The notes beneath the pieces are model-generated. The model searched no databases, had not been told where the DNA came from, and saw only the letters and a list, made by a program, of their open reading frames with translations. 64,000 bases of DNA from G965212025 sp965237985 (GTDB lineage: Bacteria; Pseudomonadota; Gammaproteobacteria; Poriferisulfidales; Oxydemutatoraceae). Below are positions 17,649 through 26,011 of the stretch, piece by piece. Location: contig OZ250161.1 of the NCBI GenBank assembly GCA_965237985.1, positions 1,736,001 to 1,800,000 on the forward strand, in the 5' to 3' direction. The position numbers and the translations under genes are program-made. Numbering within the stretch: position 1 is the first letter of the stretch; every line of letters starts with the position of its first letter.

Positions 17649-18602
17649 CTAAAGCTTCAGGTGTGCCCGGACTGCCGCCAGGCCGTCGCCTTTACCGTCG
17701 AAGGTTGTGACGCCGTCAAGCCAAGCGACGAAAGCATCGGGATGGGCTTTCAACCAAGCAGTCGCTGCATCGGTGGGTTTTAACCTCTTGTCCAGAATTC
17801 CTGTCATGACTTCATTTTCCATGGCCAGGGTGAATGAGAAATTGCCCACCAGGCGCCCAACGTTCGGACACTCCTGGGTATAGCCCTTGCGAACGTTGGT
17901 GTAGACAGTCGCGCCACCGAAGTTCGGGCCGAACCAGTCGTCTCCGCCCGTGAGGTAAGCCAGATCGAAGTTTGCGTTCATTGGGTGCGGTTCCCAGCCC
18001 AGGAACACGATCCACTCGCCACGTCTCACTGCCCGTTTGACTTGCGACAACATGCCTTGCTCGGAAGACTCGACTATTGAAAAGTCCTTCAGTCCAAAAG
18101 CATTCTTATCGATCATTTCCTGGATCAGGCGGTTGCCATCGTTGCCGGCTTCGATCCCGTGGATTTTGTGTTCAAGTTTTGCGTGAAATTTGGCAATGTC
18201 AGTGAAGTCCTTGAGTCCCGCGTCCGCGACAAATTGCGGGACGGCAAGGGTGTATTTGGCTCCACTCAGGTTGGCTTGCAGCACTTCGACAGAGCCTTCA
18301 TCACGGTATTTGGCAATATCCGCTTCCATGGTTGGCATCCAGTTGCCCAGGAACACGTCCACATCTTTGTTCTTGAGGCTGGCGTAGGTCACGGGAACCG
18401 CCAGGAACTGGCTTTTAGGCTGGTATCCCAGGCCCTCCAGAATTACTGTCGCGATGGCGTTCGTCGACGTGATGTCGGTCCAGCCGACATCCGAAAAGGT
18501 GACTTTTCGGCATGATTGTGGGTCAGCTGCCAATGCCCATTGCGCCATGGCAACAAGTGCCAAGGCAACGATGGAGTGTTGGAATCCTGTTTTTTTGAAC
18601 AT
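17649..18602 (-). CDS. choX: Choline substrate-binding periplasmic protein, first copy
   Basis: A 317-residue solute-binding protein that captures choline for the ChoWV transporter. A signal peptide (basic MFKKTGFQ, hydrophobic core, cleavage near ALA-ADP) precedes the OpuAC-type fold. Blocks usual in ChoX/ProX proteins are visible: TFSDVGWTDI, FLGNWMPTM, IHGIEAGNDGN, and VFLGWEPHPMN, whose Trp would contribute to the aromatic box around the quaternary amine. ATG 18602 has a perfect AGGAGG site; an upstream Met at 18623 is less likely. A close paralogue lies at 24405-25355. It is transcribed away from betB. Confidence 0.9.
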   Translation of the reverse strand: MFKKTGFQHSIVALALVAMAQWALAADPQSCRKVTFSDVGWTDITSTNAIATVILEGLGYQPKSQFLAVPVTYASLKNKDVDVFLGNWMPTMEADIAKYRDEGSVEVLQANLSGAKYTLAVPQFVADAGLKDFTDIAKFHAKLEHKIHGIEAGNDGNRLIQEMIDKNAFGLKDFSIVESSEQGMLSQVKRAVRRGEWIVFLGWEPHPMNANFDLAYLTGGDDWFGPNFGGATVYTNVRKGYTQECPNVGRLVGNFSFTLAMENEVMTGILDKRLKPTDAATAWLKAHPDAFVAWLDGVTTFDGKGDGLAAVRAHLKL

Positions 18603-18915
18603 GTCGAGCCTCCTCTTCTTCAAGCACCTACGCCCCCAGATCAGTTGAAAGCACCACTGGGAGCAGTAAGTAAAAACCCACTTTGGTCACTTGGTCCCTT
18701 CAGTATCTTCAGCATATCCGGTCGCTCTTGCCGACGACCCTGCTGAAATTTCAGTATGGCAAAGTTTTCAGACTTGCACAAGGAAAAATTCGTGTAAACG
18801 TACGGGTTGTGGGGGTGCTTGGCAAATCATTCAATTGAACCATCTCTACTTTGGCTTTGCTGGCCTGAATGGACGACCATCTCTGTGGTGAATCCGCATC
18901 TGCTACAACTCTACA

Positions 18916-20349
18916 TTGGTGGTCGCTTACGTCGATGGGAGGTCGCGGCAAACATTCGAATCTGTAAATCCTGCAACCGGGCAAACTATCTGTGCGCTCC
19001 AGGTGGCGTGTACCGAAGATGTAGATCTCGCTGTTGCATCCGCCCGGGAGGGGTTTGCGGTGTGGTCGCGCATGACCGGCACGCAACGTGGTCGTGTTCT
19101 CATGGACGCGGTACGTTTGTTGCGTGAGCGCAACCGTGAACTTGCTGAGCTTGAGGTTCAGGATACCGGAAAACCGATTCAGGAAGCCGAAGTGGTTGAT
19201 GTGGCTTCCGGTGCGGACTGCATCGAGTATTTTGCCGGACTCGCATCGAAACTGGAAGGAAGTTGCGTGGATCTTGGCAGTGCGTTCTTTTATACACGAC
19301 GTGAGCCGCTTGGCGTGTGTGCCGGTATTGGTGCCTGGAACTACCCGATCCAGATCGCCTGTTGGAAGTCCGCACCGGCCCTCGCGTGTGGCAATGCGAT
19401 GATCTTCAAGCCATCCGAAATGACACCATTGACGGCGCTGAAGCTGGCAGAGATCTATAGCGAGGCGGGACTGCCGGACGGTGTGTTCAATGTCGTGAAT
19501 GGATTCGGCGCGACGGGTATGGCACTTGTCAGCCATCTGGGAGTCGCGAAAATTTCTCTTACCGGGTCAGTTGCCACCGGAAAAGAAGTCATGGCAGTCG
19601 GTGCCAGAATCTTGAAACATGTCACCTTGGAATTGGGCGGTAAATCGCCCTTGCTCATTTTTGACGATGCGGATCTTGATCAGGCGGTTTCAGCCGCCAT
19701 GATGGTGAACTTCTACACGCAGGGGCAGGTCTGCACCAATGGCACCAGGGTTTTTGTGCAGGAGGGTATTCACGATGACTTCATGAGGCGACCGAGCGAA
19801 CGTACCCGCAAGATTCGCATCGGAGATCCCATGGATCCCGAAACGCAAATGGGGTCTCTGATCTCTCAGAAGCATTTAGACACTGTGTTGGGCTATATTG
19901 AGGCCGGCAAGGCGGAAGGTGCCGAACTTGTCAGTGGTGGTGGACGGGTGAATTCTCGGAGTTTGTCGAACGGTTTCTTTGTCGAGCTCACGGTCTTCAA
20001 TTCCTGCACAGATGATATGACCATCGTACGCGAAGAAATCTTCGGTCCGGTCATGTCGGTGCTCGTATTTCGGGACGAGCATGAGGTTGTGCAACGTGCG
20101 AACCACACGGAATTCGGCCTTGCAGCGGGGCTCTTTACCAGTGATCTGAAGCGAGCGCATCGCATCGTCGCTCAGTTGCAGGCGGGTATTTGCTGGATCA
20201 ACAACTACAACATTACGCCGATCGAGATGCCTTTCGGCGGCTACAAAGAGTCGGGCTACGGGCGTGAAAACGGTCTCGCCGCTCTTGAGCATTACACGCA
20301 ACTCAAGAGTGTTTATGTCGAAATGGGGACTGTAGAATCGTCTTTCTGA
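18916..20349 (+). CDS. betB: Betaine aldehyde dehydrogenase, frameshifted near start
   Basis: BetB oxidises betaine aldehyde to the osmoprotectant glycine betaine with NAD(P)+. Catalytic Glu is in LELGGKSP (about 239) and Cys in QGQVCTNGTRVF (about 273); the cofactor-binding blocks GAWNYPIQIACWK and LTGSVATGKEV are present. This frame first allows TTG 18916 and lacks about 12 residues found in homologues. Those residues (VNPHLLQLYIGGR, from GTG 18888) lie in another frame. Dropping one T at 18927-18928 would join them as LYIGGRYVDGRSRQTFES, the normal BetB N-terminus. So the gene probably spans 18888-20349 with a one-base insertion, or this is a sequencing error. betI is absent upstream. Confidence 0.9.
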   Translation: MVVAYVDGRSRQTFESVNPATGQTICALQVACTEDVDLAVASAREGFAVWSRMTGTQRGRVLMDAVRLLRERNRELAELEVQDTGKPIQEAEVVDVASGADCIEYFAGLASKLEGSCVDLGSAFFYTRREPLGVCAGIGAWNYPIQIACWKSAPALACGNAMIFKPSEMTPLTALKLAEIYSEAGLPDGVFNVVNGFGATGMALVSHLGVAKISLTGSVATGKEVMAVGARILKHVTLELGGKSPLLIFDDADLDQAVSAAMMVNFYTQGQVCTNGTRVFVQEGIHDDFMRRPSERTRKIRIGDPMDPETQMGSLISQKHLDTVLGYIEAGKAEGAELVSGGGRVNSRSLSNGFFVELTVFNSCTDDMTIVREEIFGPVMSVLVFRDEHEVVQRANHTEFGLAAGLFTSDLKRAHRIVAQLQAGICWINNYNITPIEMPFGGYKESGYGRENGLAALEHYTQLKSVYVEMGTVESSF

Positions 20350-20376
20350 CTGAAAACCGGTTTTGGAAACGAAGGA

Positions 20377-20610
20377 ATGAAAATGTTTGATTACGTCGTT
20401 GTTGGTGCCGGGTCGGCGGGTTGCGTCTTGGCAAATCGTTTGAGCGAAGACCCAAATGTGAGCGTGCTGCTCTTGGAAGCCGGTGGCAATGACCGGAGCA
20501 TCTTCATCCAGATGCCGACGGCTCTTTCAATATCCATGAATATGAAGTTTTACGACTGGTACTTCGAGACCGACCCGATGGAAAAACCGGTTTTGGAAAC
20601 GAAGGAATGA
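20377..20610 (+). pseudogene. Truncated betA 5' copy 1 (77 codons)
   Basis: It encodes the FAD-binding start of choline dehydrogenase (MKMFDYVVVGAGSAGCVLAN onwards), then stops at TGA after the short tail MEKPVLETKE that comes from reading into the next ribosome site. The TGA overlaps the next ATG as ATGA. The peptide has the dinucleotide-binding GxGxxG motif but lacks the rest of the enzyme. A 77-residue product could be made but is unlikely to fold as a flavoprotein. Confidence 0.85.
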
Positions 20611-20840
20611 AAATGTTTGATTACGTCGTTGTTGGTGCCGGGTCGGCGGGTTGCGTCTTGGCAAATCGCTTGAGCGAAGACCCAAATGTGAGCGTGCTGC
20701 TCTTGGAAGCCGGTGGCAATGACCGGAGCATCTTCATCCAGATGCCGACGGCTCTTTCAATACCCATGAATATGAAGCGCTACAACTGGCACTTCAAGAT
20801 CGCCCCGGTGGAAAAACCGGTTTTGGAAACGGAGGAATGA
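20607..20840 (+). pseudogene. Truncated betA 5' copy 2 (77 codons)
   Basis: Second partial copy, starting at the ATG that overlaps the stop of copy 1 and ending in a TGA that overlaps the ATG of the full betA. It differs from copy 1 near its end (RYNWHFKIAPVEKP versus FYDWYFETDPMEKP), so the two have drifted since duplication. Confidence 0.85.
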
Positions 20841-22531
20841 AAATGTTTGATTACGTCGTTGTTGGTGCCGGGTCGGCGGGTTGCGTCTTGGCAAATCGCT
20901 TGAGCGAAGACCCAAATGTGAGCGTGCTGCTCTTGGAAGCCGGTGGCAATGACCGGAGCATCTTCATCCAGATGCCGACGGCTCTTTCAATACCCATGAA
21001 TATGAAGCGCTACAACTGGTACTTCGAGACCGACCCAGAGCCATATTGCAATGATCGCCGGATGCATGTCCCGCGCGGCAAGGTCATTGGTGGGTCATCT
21101 TCGATCAATGGCATGGTTCATGTACGCGGTCATTCCTGTGATTTCGATGGCTGGCAGGAACAGGGCGCGGACAACTGGGGCTATCGCCACTGCTTGCCTT
21201 ATTTCCGCCGTGCCGAAACCTGGATCGGTGGTGGCGACGACTATCGTGGTGATCACGGTCCACTTGGCGTTTGCAATGGCAATGGCATGAAATTAAACCC
21301 GCTTTATCAGGCATTCATCGATGCCGGTGTTGAAGCGGGATATGGTGCTACAGAGGACTACAACGGTTATCGCCAGGAAGGATTCGGCCCCATGCATATG
21401 ACCGTCAAGAATGGGGTGCGCGACTCTGCCGCCAATGCCTATCTCAAGCCTGTCATGCGTCGAGCGAATCTGAAGGTGATCACACAAGCTCTCACCACTC
21501 GTATCGTTCTGGATGACAAGAAGGCAACTGGTGTCGAATATACCCGTGGCGGCAAGACGAGTATCGTCAAGGCAAACCGGGAAGTTCTCCTTGCGGCCGG
21601 TTCGATTGGCTCGCCTTGGATTCTCCAGCTTTCCGGCATCGGGCCCAGACAGGTTCTTGAGGAGGCCGACATCGAGCTCAGGCATGACCTTCCGGGAGTT
21701 GGGGAGAATCTTCAGGACCATCTGGAAGTCTACTTCCAGTATCGTTGCAAACAGCCGATCACGCTGAATGGCAAGCTGGGCCTGATCAGCAAAGGCTTGA
21801 TCGGGATGCGCTGGTTCCTTTTCAAAAGCGGCCTTGGCGCGACGAACCACTTTGAGTCCTGTGCCTTTATTCGTTCCCGGGCGGGGGTGAAATGGCCGGA
21901 CATTCAGTATCACTTCCTGCCCGCGGCGATGCGGTACGATGGCCAGGCTGCTTTTGACGGCCATGGCTTTCAAGTTCATGTCGGACCGAACAAGACAGAG
22001 TCCCGTGGCAGGGTCCAGATCAAATCAGCTGATCCGCATGAGAAGCCCAGCATTCTCTATCGCTACCTGATGTCTGAAGAAGACCGGGCAGACTGGTGCA
22101 GAGTCATCAGACTCACACGGGAAATCATTATGCAGCCAGCGATGGATTCCTATCGCGGTGGGGAGATCCAGCCGGGCAAGGACGTTCAAACGGATGCCGA
22201 AATCATCGCGTGGGTTCGCGAAAATGTGGAAAGTGCCTACCACCCTTCGTGCACCTGCAAGATTGGTTCGGATGATGATCCCATGGCAGTGCTGGATTCT
22301 GAATGTCGGGTCCGCGGGATTCAGAACCTGCGTGTCGTTGATTCATCCATATTCCCCACCATCACAAACGGAAATCTCAATGTGCCAACGATCATGGTCG
22401 GTGAAAAAGCGGCGGATTTGATTCGCGGGCGCGAGCCCCTGGCGCCATCGAATGTGCCATCATGGGTTGATCCCGAATGGCGGACGCGGCAAAGGCAGGG
22501 GCAGCCAAAGAGACCGCCGGTTGTTTCCTGA
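20837..22531 (+). CDS. betA: Choline dehydrogenase
   Basis: BetA is an FAD-dependent GMC oxidoreductase on the membrane that oxidises choline to betaine aldehyde, the substrate of BetB. The FAD fold VVGAGSAGCVLANRLSED is at the N-terminus, followed by the GMC signature around RGKVIGGSSSINGMVHVRG. The C-terminal catalytic pair is His469 in SAYHPSCTCK and the Asn in NGNLNVPTIM (about 515). Length (564) is normal. ATG 20837 has GGAGGAATGA directly upstream and overlaps the stop of the truncated copy before it, so translation of the full enzyme may be coupled to the short upstream frames. A basic tail of about 20 residues (RTRQRQGQPKRPP) is added. Confidence 0.95.
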   Translation: MKMFDYVVVGAGSAGCVLANRLSEDPNVSVLLLEAGGNDRSIFIQMPTALSIPMNMKRYNWYFETDPEPYCNDRRMHVPRGKVIGGSSSINGMVHVRGHSCDFDGWQEQGADNWGYRHCLPYFRRAETWIGGGDDYRGDHGPLGVCNGNGMKLNPLYQAFIDAGVEAGYGATEDYNGYRQEGFGPMHMTVKNGVRDSAANAYLKPVMRRANLKVITQALTTRIVLDDKKATGVEYTRGGKTSIVKANREVLLAAGSIGSPWILQLSGIGPRQVLEEADIELRHDLPGVGENLQDHLEVYFQYRCKQPITLNGKLGLISKGLIGMRWFLFKSGLGATNHFESCAFIRSRAGVKWPDIQYHFLPAAMRYDGQAAFDGHGFQVHVGPNKTESRGRVQIKSADPHEKPSILYRYLMSEEDRADWCRVIRLTREIIMQPAMDSYRGGEIQPGKDVQTDAEIIAWVRENVESAYHPSCTCKIGSDDDPMAVLDSECRVRGIQNLRVVDSSIFPTITNGNLNVPTIMVGEKAADLIRGREPLAPSNVPSWVDPEWRTRQRQGQPKRPPVVS

Positions 22532-22584
22532 CGAGCCAACCTGAGCTTTCGTCGCTGACCCTGAAAGACTTTCGGTCTGTGCCT

Positions 22585-24189
22585 GTACGAACCTGGGCAT
22601 AACCCTCCACTCACTACGTGCCGTGGCTGTCGCAGGCAGCGCGGGCGACACCGCAATCAGAAGCCGTAGCGACGGTCAGTGCGTGCGTCGCGCCTGTCGT
22701 TATGGTGGTAAACCATCGCAGACATCCCTGGAGCAGTGCTTTCTCAGGATACCAGGGCCGGGTGGTCCGGGGTTTTTGAGGCTGTGCAACGCGTTTGACC
22801 AGATGCCGGTGGGTGGATCCTGCCAGTGCGGACCGCTCGATGAGATGGTGCCGTACGAACCTGGGCATAACCCTCCACTCACTACGTGCCGTGGCTGTCG
22901 CAGGCAGCGCGGGCGACACCGCAATCAGAAGCCGTAGCGACGGTCAGTGCGTGCGTCGCGCCTGTCGTTATGGTGGTGAACCATCGCAGACATCCCTGGA
23001 GCAGTGCTTTCTCAGGATGCCAGGGCCGGGTGGTCCGGGGTTTTTGAGGCTGTGCAACGTGTTTGACCAGATGCCGGTGGGTGGTTCCTGCCAGTGCGGA
23101 CCGCTCGATGAGATGGTGCCGTACGAACCTGGGCATAACCCTCCACTCACTACGTGCCGTGGCTGTCGCAGGCAGCGCGGGCGACACCGCAATCAGAAGC
23201 CGTAGCGACGGTCAGTGCGTGCGTCGCGCCTGTCGTTATGGTGGTGAACCATCGCAGACATCCCTGGAGCAGTGCTTTCTCAGGATGCCAGGGCCGGGTG
23301 GTCCGGGGTTTTTGAGGCTGTGCAACGTGTTTGACCAGATGCCGGTGTGTGGTTCCTGCCAGTGCGGACCGCTCGATGAGATGGTGCCGTACGAACCTGG
23401 GCATAACCCTCCACTCACTACGTGCCGTGGCTGTCGCAGCGCGGGGGGCGACACCGCAATCAGAAGCCGTAGCGACGGTCAGTGCGTGCGTCGCGCCTGT
23501 CGTTATGGTGGTGAACCATCGCAGACATCCCTGGAGCAGTGCTTTCTCAGGATGCCAGGGCCGGGTGGTCCGGGGTTTTTGAGGCTGTGCAACGTGTTTG
23601 ACCAGATGCCGGTGGGTGGTTCCTGCCAGTGCGGACCGCTCGATGAGATGGTGCCGTACGAACCTGGGCATAACCCTCCACTCACTACGTGCCGTGGCTG
23701 TCGCAGCGCGCGGGGCGACACCGCAATCAGAAGCCGTAGTGACGGTCAGTGCGTGCGTCGCGCCTGTCGTTATGGTGGTAAACCATCGCAGACATCCCTG
23801 GAGCAGTGCTTTCTCAGGATGCCAGGGCCGGGTGGTCCGGGGTTTTTGAGGCTGTGCAACGTGTTTGACCAGATGCCGGTGGGTGGTTCCTTCCAGTGCG
23901 GACCGCTTGATGAGATGGTGCCGTACGAACCTGGGCATAACCCTCCACTCACTACGTGCCGTGGCTGTCGCAGCGCGGGGGGCGACACCGCAATCAGAAG
24001 CCGTAGCGACGGTCAGTGCGTGTGTCGCGCCTGTCGTTATGGTGGTGAACCATCGCAGACATCCCTGGAGCAGTGCTTTCTCAGGATACCAGGGCCGGGT
24101 GGTCCGGGGTTTTTGAGGCTGTGCAACGTGTTTGACCAGATGCCGGTGGGTGGTTCCTGCCAGTGCGGACCGCTCGATGAGATGGTGCC
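22585..24189. repeat. Six tandem 267/268-bp repeats
   Basis: Units start at 22585, 22853, 23121, 23389, 23656 and 23923 with GTACGAACCTGGGCATAACC; the first three are 268 bp and the last three 267 bp. The change in length (CAGGCAGCGCGGGCG becoming CAGCGCGGGGGGCG or CAGCGCGCGGGGCG) brings the last units into a common frame. That frame opens a 416-codon Cys-rich ORF on the plus strand (23063-24313) and a 262-codon ORF on the minus strand. Neither has a ribosome site or recognised domain, so I do not call a gene. Confidence 0.92.
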
Positions 24190-24305
24190 GTCCTCAATCC
24201 TCTGTTCAAAGGGCTCGCTCAAGAAAGTCTGGCGGAGATTCCGGGGACGCCGGCGTTCAGCTATACATGTCTGGGATGTCTTAGTGCCAGTCGGGAAGGG
24301 TGGGG

Positions 24306-24330
24306 TGAGATGAGATGAGATGAGATGAGA
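24306..24330. repeat. 5-bp microsatellite (TGAGA)5
   Basis: Five perfect TGAGA units lie in the short gap between the 267/268-bp array and choX copy 2. Such a tract is prone to slippage but has no evident gene to regulate. Confidence 0.9.
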
Positions 24331-24404
24331 TGGAACGGCCGGGATGGATGAGAAGGATGGGAATGATAAGGTTGACGGGAGACTGTTCCTTCTTTTTTCA
24401 AAAC

Positions 24405-25355
24405 TTAAAGTCCGAGATGTGCTTTTACTGCCGACAGACCGTCTTTGCCGTCGAAGGTCGTAACCCCGTCAAGCCAGCTGGTGAAAACGTCTGGATGGGC
24501 TCTCAGCCAGCCAGTCACGGCCTTCTCAGGCTTCAATCCCTGGTCCAGGATTTCTGCCATGATTTCGTTTTCCATGGCCAGCGTGAATGAGAGATGGCTT
24601 ACCAGCCGGCCAGCGTTCGGGCATTCCTTGACATAGTTTTTGCGCACATCGGTGAAAACGTTGGCTCCACCGAAGTTTTGACCGAACCATTTGTCGCCTC
24701 CTCCAAGATAAACCAGATCGAATTCTGTGTTCATCGGGTGCGGTTCCCAACCCAGGAATACGATCCACTCGCCACGTCTTACCGCCCGTTTGACTTGTGA
24801 CAACATGCCTTGTTCGGAAGACACGACGACTTCGAAGCCTTTCAGTCCAAGCTCGTCGCCATCGATCATTTTTTGCAACTGGCGATTGGCACCGTTACCC
24901 GGTTCGATTCCGTAGATTTTGTCACGGAGTTTGTCGCGAAATTTGGCAATGTCGGTGAAGTTTCTGAGTCCCGCGTCCGCGACAAACTGCGGAACTGCGA
25001 GGGTAGATCTGGCACCTTTGAGGTTGGCTTGAAGCACTTCAATAGAACCGTCATCAAGATATTTCTTGATGTCACCTTTCTGGGTTGGCATCCAATTGCC
25101 CAGGAACACATCCACATCCTTGTTCTTGAGGCTGACGAAAGTGACGGGAAGAGACAGGAACTGGCTTTTAGGTTTGTAGCCCAAACCCTCCAGCACTACT
25201 GAGGCCATGGTGTTTGTTACCGCGAGTTCGGCCCAGCCGGTGTCCGAAAAAGTAACCTTTTGGCATGATTTTGGGTCACCCGCCCACGTTCCGTTGGTCA
25301 TGACAGCTAGTGTCAGGGCAACGATGGAAGACTGGAACCCCGTTTTTTTGAACAT
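24405..25355 (-). CDS. choX: Choline substrate-binding protein, second copy
   Basis: A 316-residue paralogue of the protein at 17649-18602, with the same signal peptide start MFKKTGFQ and the same blocks (TFSDTGWAEL, FLGNWMPTQ, IYGIEPGNG, VFLGWEPHPMN). Roughly three quarters of positions look identical by eye. It has no permease or ATPase of its own, so it may feed ChoWV with a different affinity or related substrate. ATG 25355 aligns with the paralogue; ATG 25364 is three codons upstream and the best ribosome site (AAGGGG) is a little far from either. It sits after the betBA block and repeat array, in opposite orientation to betBA. Confidence 0.9.
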   Translation of the reverse strand: MFKKTGFQSSIVALTLAVMTNGTWAGDPKSCQKVTFSDTGWAELAVTNTMASVVLEGLGYKPKSQFLSLPVTFVSLKNKDVDVFLGNWMPTQKGDIKKYLDDGSIEVLQANLKGARSTLAVPQFVADAGLRNFTDIAKFRDKLRDKIYGIEPGNGANRQLQKMIDGDELGLKGFEVVVSSEQGMLSQVKRAVRRGEWIVFLGWEPHPMNTEFDLVYLGGGDKWFGQNFGGANVFTDVRKNYVKECPNAGRLVSHLSFTLAMENEIMAEILDQGLKPEKAVTGWLRAHPDVFTSWLDGVTTFDGKDGLSAVKAHLGL

Positions 25356-25487
25356 GGTATGCATCCGGGTCTGTGGCCCCTTCACGCATTTTGAACCTGG
25401 CACTTCAGGTGGCACCAGGGTGGGAACACCAGTCAACTGAAAGCGACATTGGGGTGGATGTCTGGAAATGACTTTGCGTAACGCGAA

Positions 25488-26003
25488 TCACTCGGCATTT
25501 TCTCTTGTCGGACCCAGAACAAATTCGGCTCCTTCGTTCTTCAACCTCTCGTACGGGGTAGTGTAAGGAACCCCGAAATCGGTACAGACATTCGGAATCT
25601 TGATCTTCTTGGATTCTGGACCCACTGGCATCTCGTGCGTCACGACTGTCCATTCGTGTGCCGCTGCATGGGCTACCAGCCAGCTGTCGGCACCATCTAG
25701 AAAGTTCGCCTTTTCCTTTTGATCATATTCCTGATTCTCAACCTTGGCAGCAACGCTCTTGATTCTCGTGGTCACGACATCGTCAGCCGGCAAGAAAAAA
25801 CCCCTTCTGCGTTGTTCTTCTGTCCATGTTGCGAGTTTGTCCTTACCCTTTCCGAGCTCATCAGCGACTTTTTTGATGCTGGCGACTTTTTCGTTGCGGT
25901 TTTGCGCAGTGAGCCACTCCCAAAAGGCGGGGCAAAAATCAAAGCCATAGTGGAAATTCTGGGCCTGGATGAAGACATTGCTGTCCAGCAGGTAGCGGGT
26001 CAT
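25488..26003 (-). CDS. DUF4411 PIN-like protein, probable toxin
   Basis: A 171-residue protein opening with RYLLDSNVFIQA, the first acidic position of the PIN ribonuclease fold. A later acidic cluster is in LDGADSWLVAHA, and WTVVTHE precedes the last strand, the usual layout of the DUF4411 family. Such proteins are commonly encoded just after an XRE/ImmA-IrrE protein, as here, and are thought to act as the toxin of a toxin-antitoxin pair by RNA cleavage. The gap to the upstream partner is 8 bp. The toxin role is inferred from family and context. Confidence 0.8.
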   Translation of the reverse strand: MTRYLLDSNVFIQAQNFHYGFDFCPAFWEWLTAQNRNEKVASIKKVADELGKGKDKLATWTEEQRRRGFFLPADDVVTTRIKSVAAKVENQEYDQKEKANFLDGADSWLVAHAAAHEWTVVTHEMPVGPESKKIKIPNVCTDFGVPYTTPYERLKNEGAEFVLGPTRENAE

Positions 26004-26011
26004 GACGCTCT

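Larger units (their letters stand above)
20353..21042 (+). repeat. Three tandem 230-bp copies of the betA 5' end
   Basis: Units begin at 20353, 20583 and 20813 with AAAACCGGTTTTGGAAACG and include the ribosome site, the start codon and about 68 codons of betA. The third is the start of the full gene. Copies differ by a few bases, mostly near their ends (for example TCCATGAATATGAAGTTTTA versus CCCATGAATATGAAGCGCTA). Confidence 0.95.

Noticed and set aside
23063..24313. 416-codon Cys-rich frame in the 267/268-bp array as a gene
   Set aside because: Half the units break the frame, there is no start signal, and an equally long frame exists on the other strand. Kept only as a finding.
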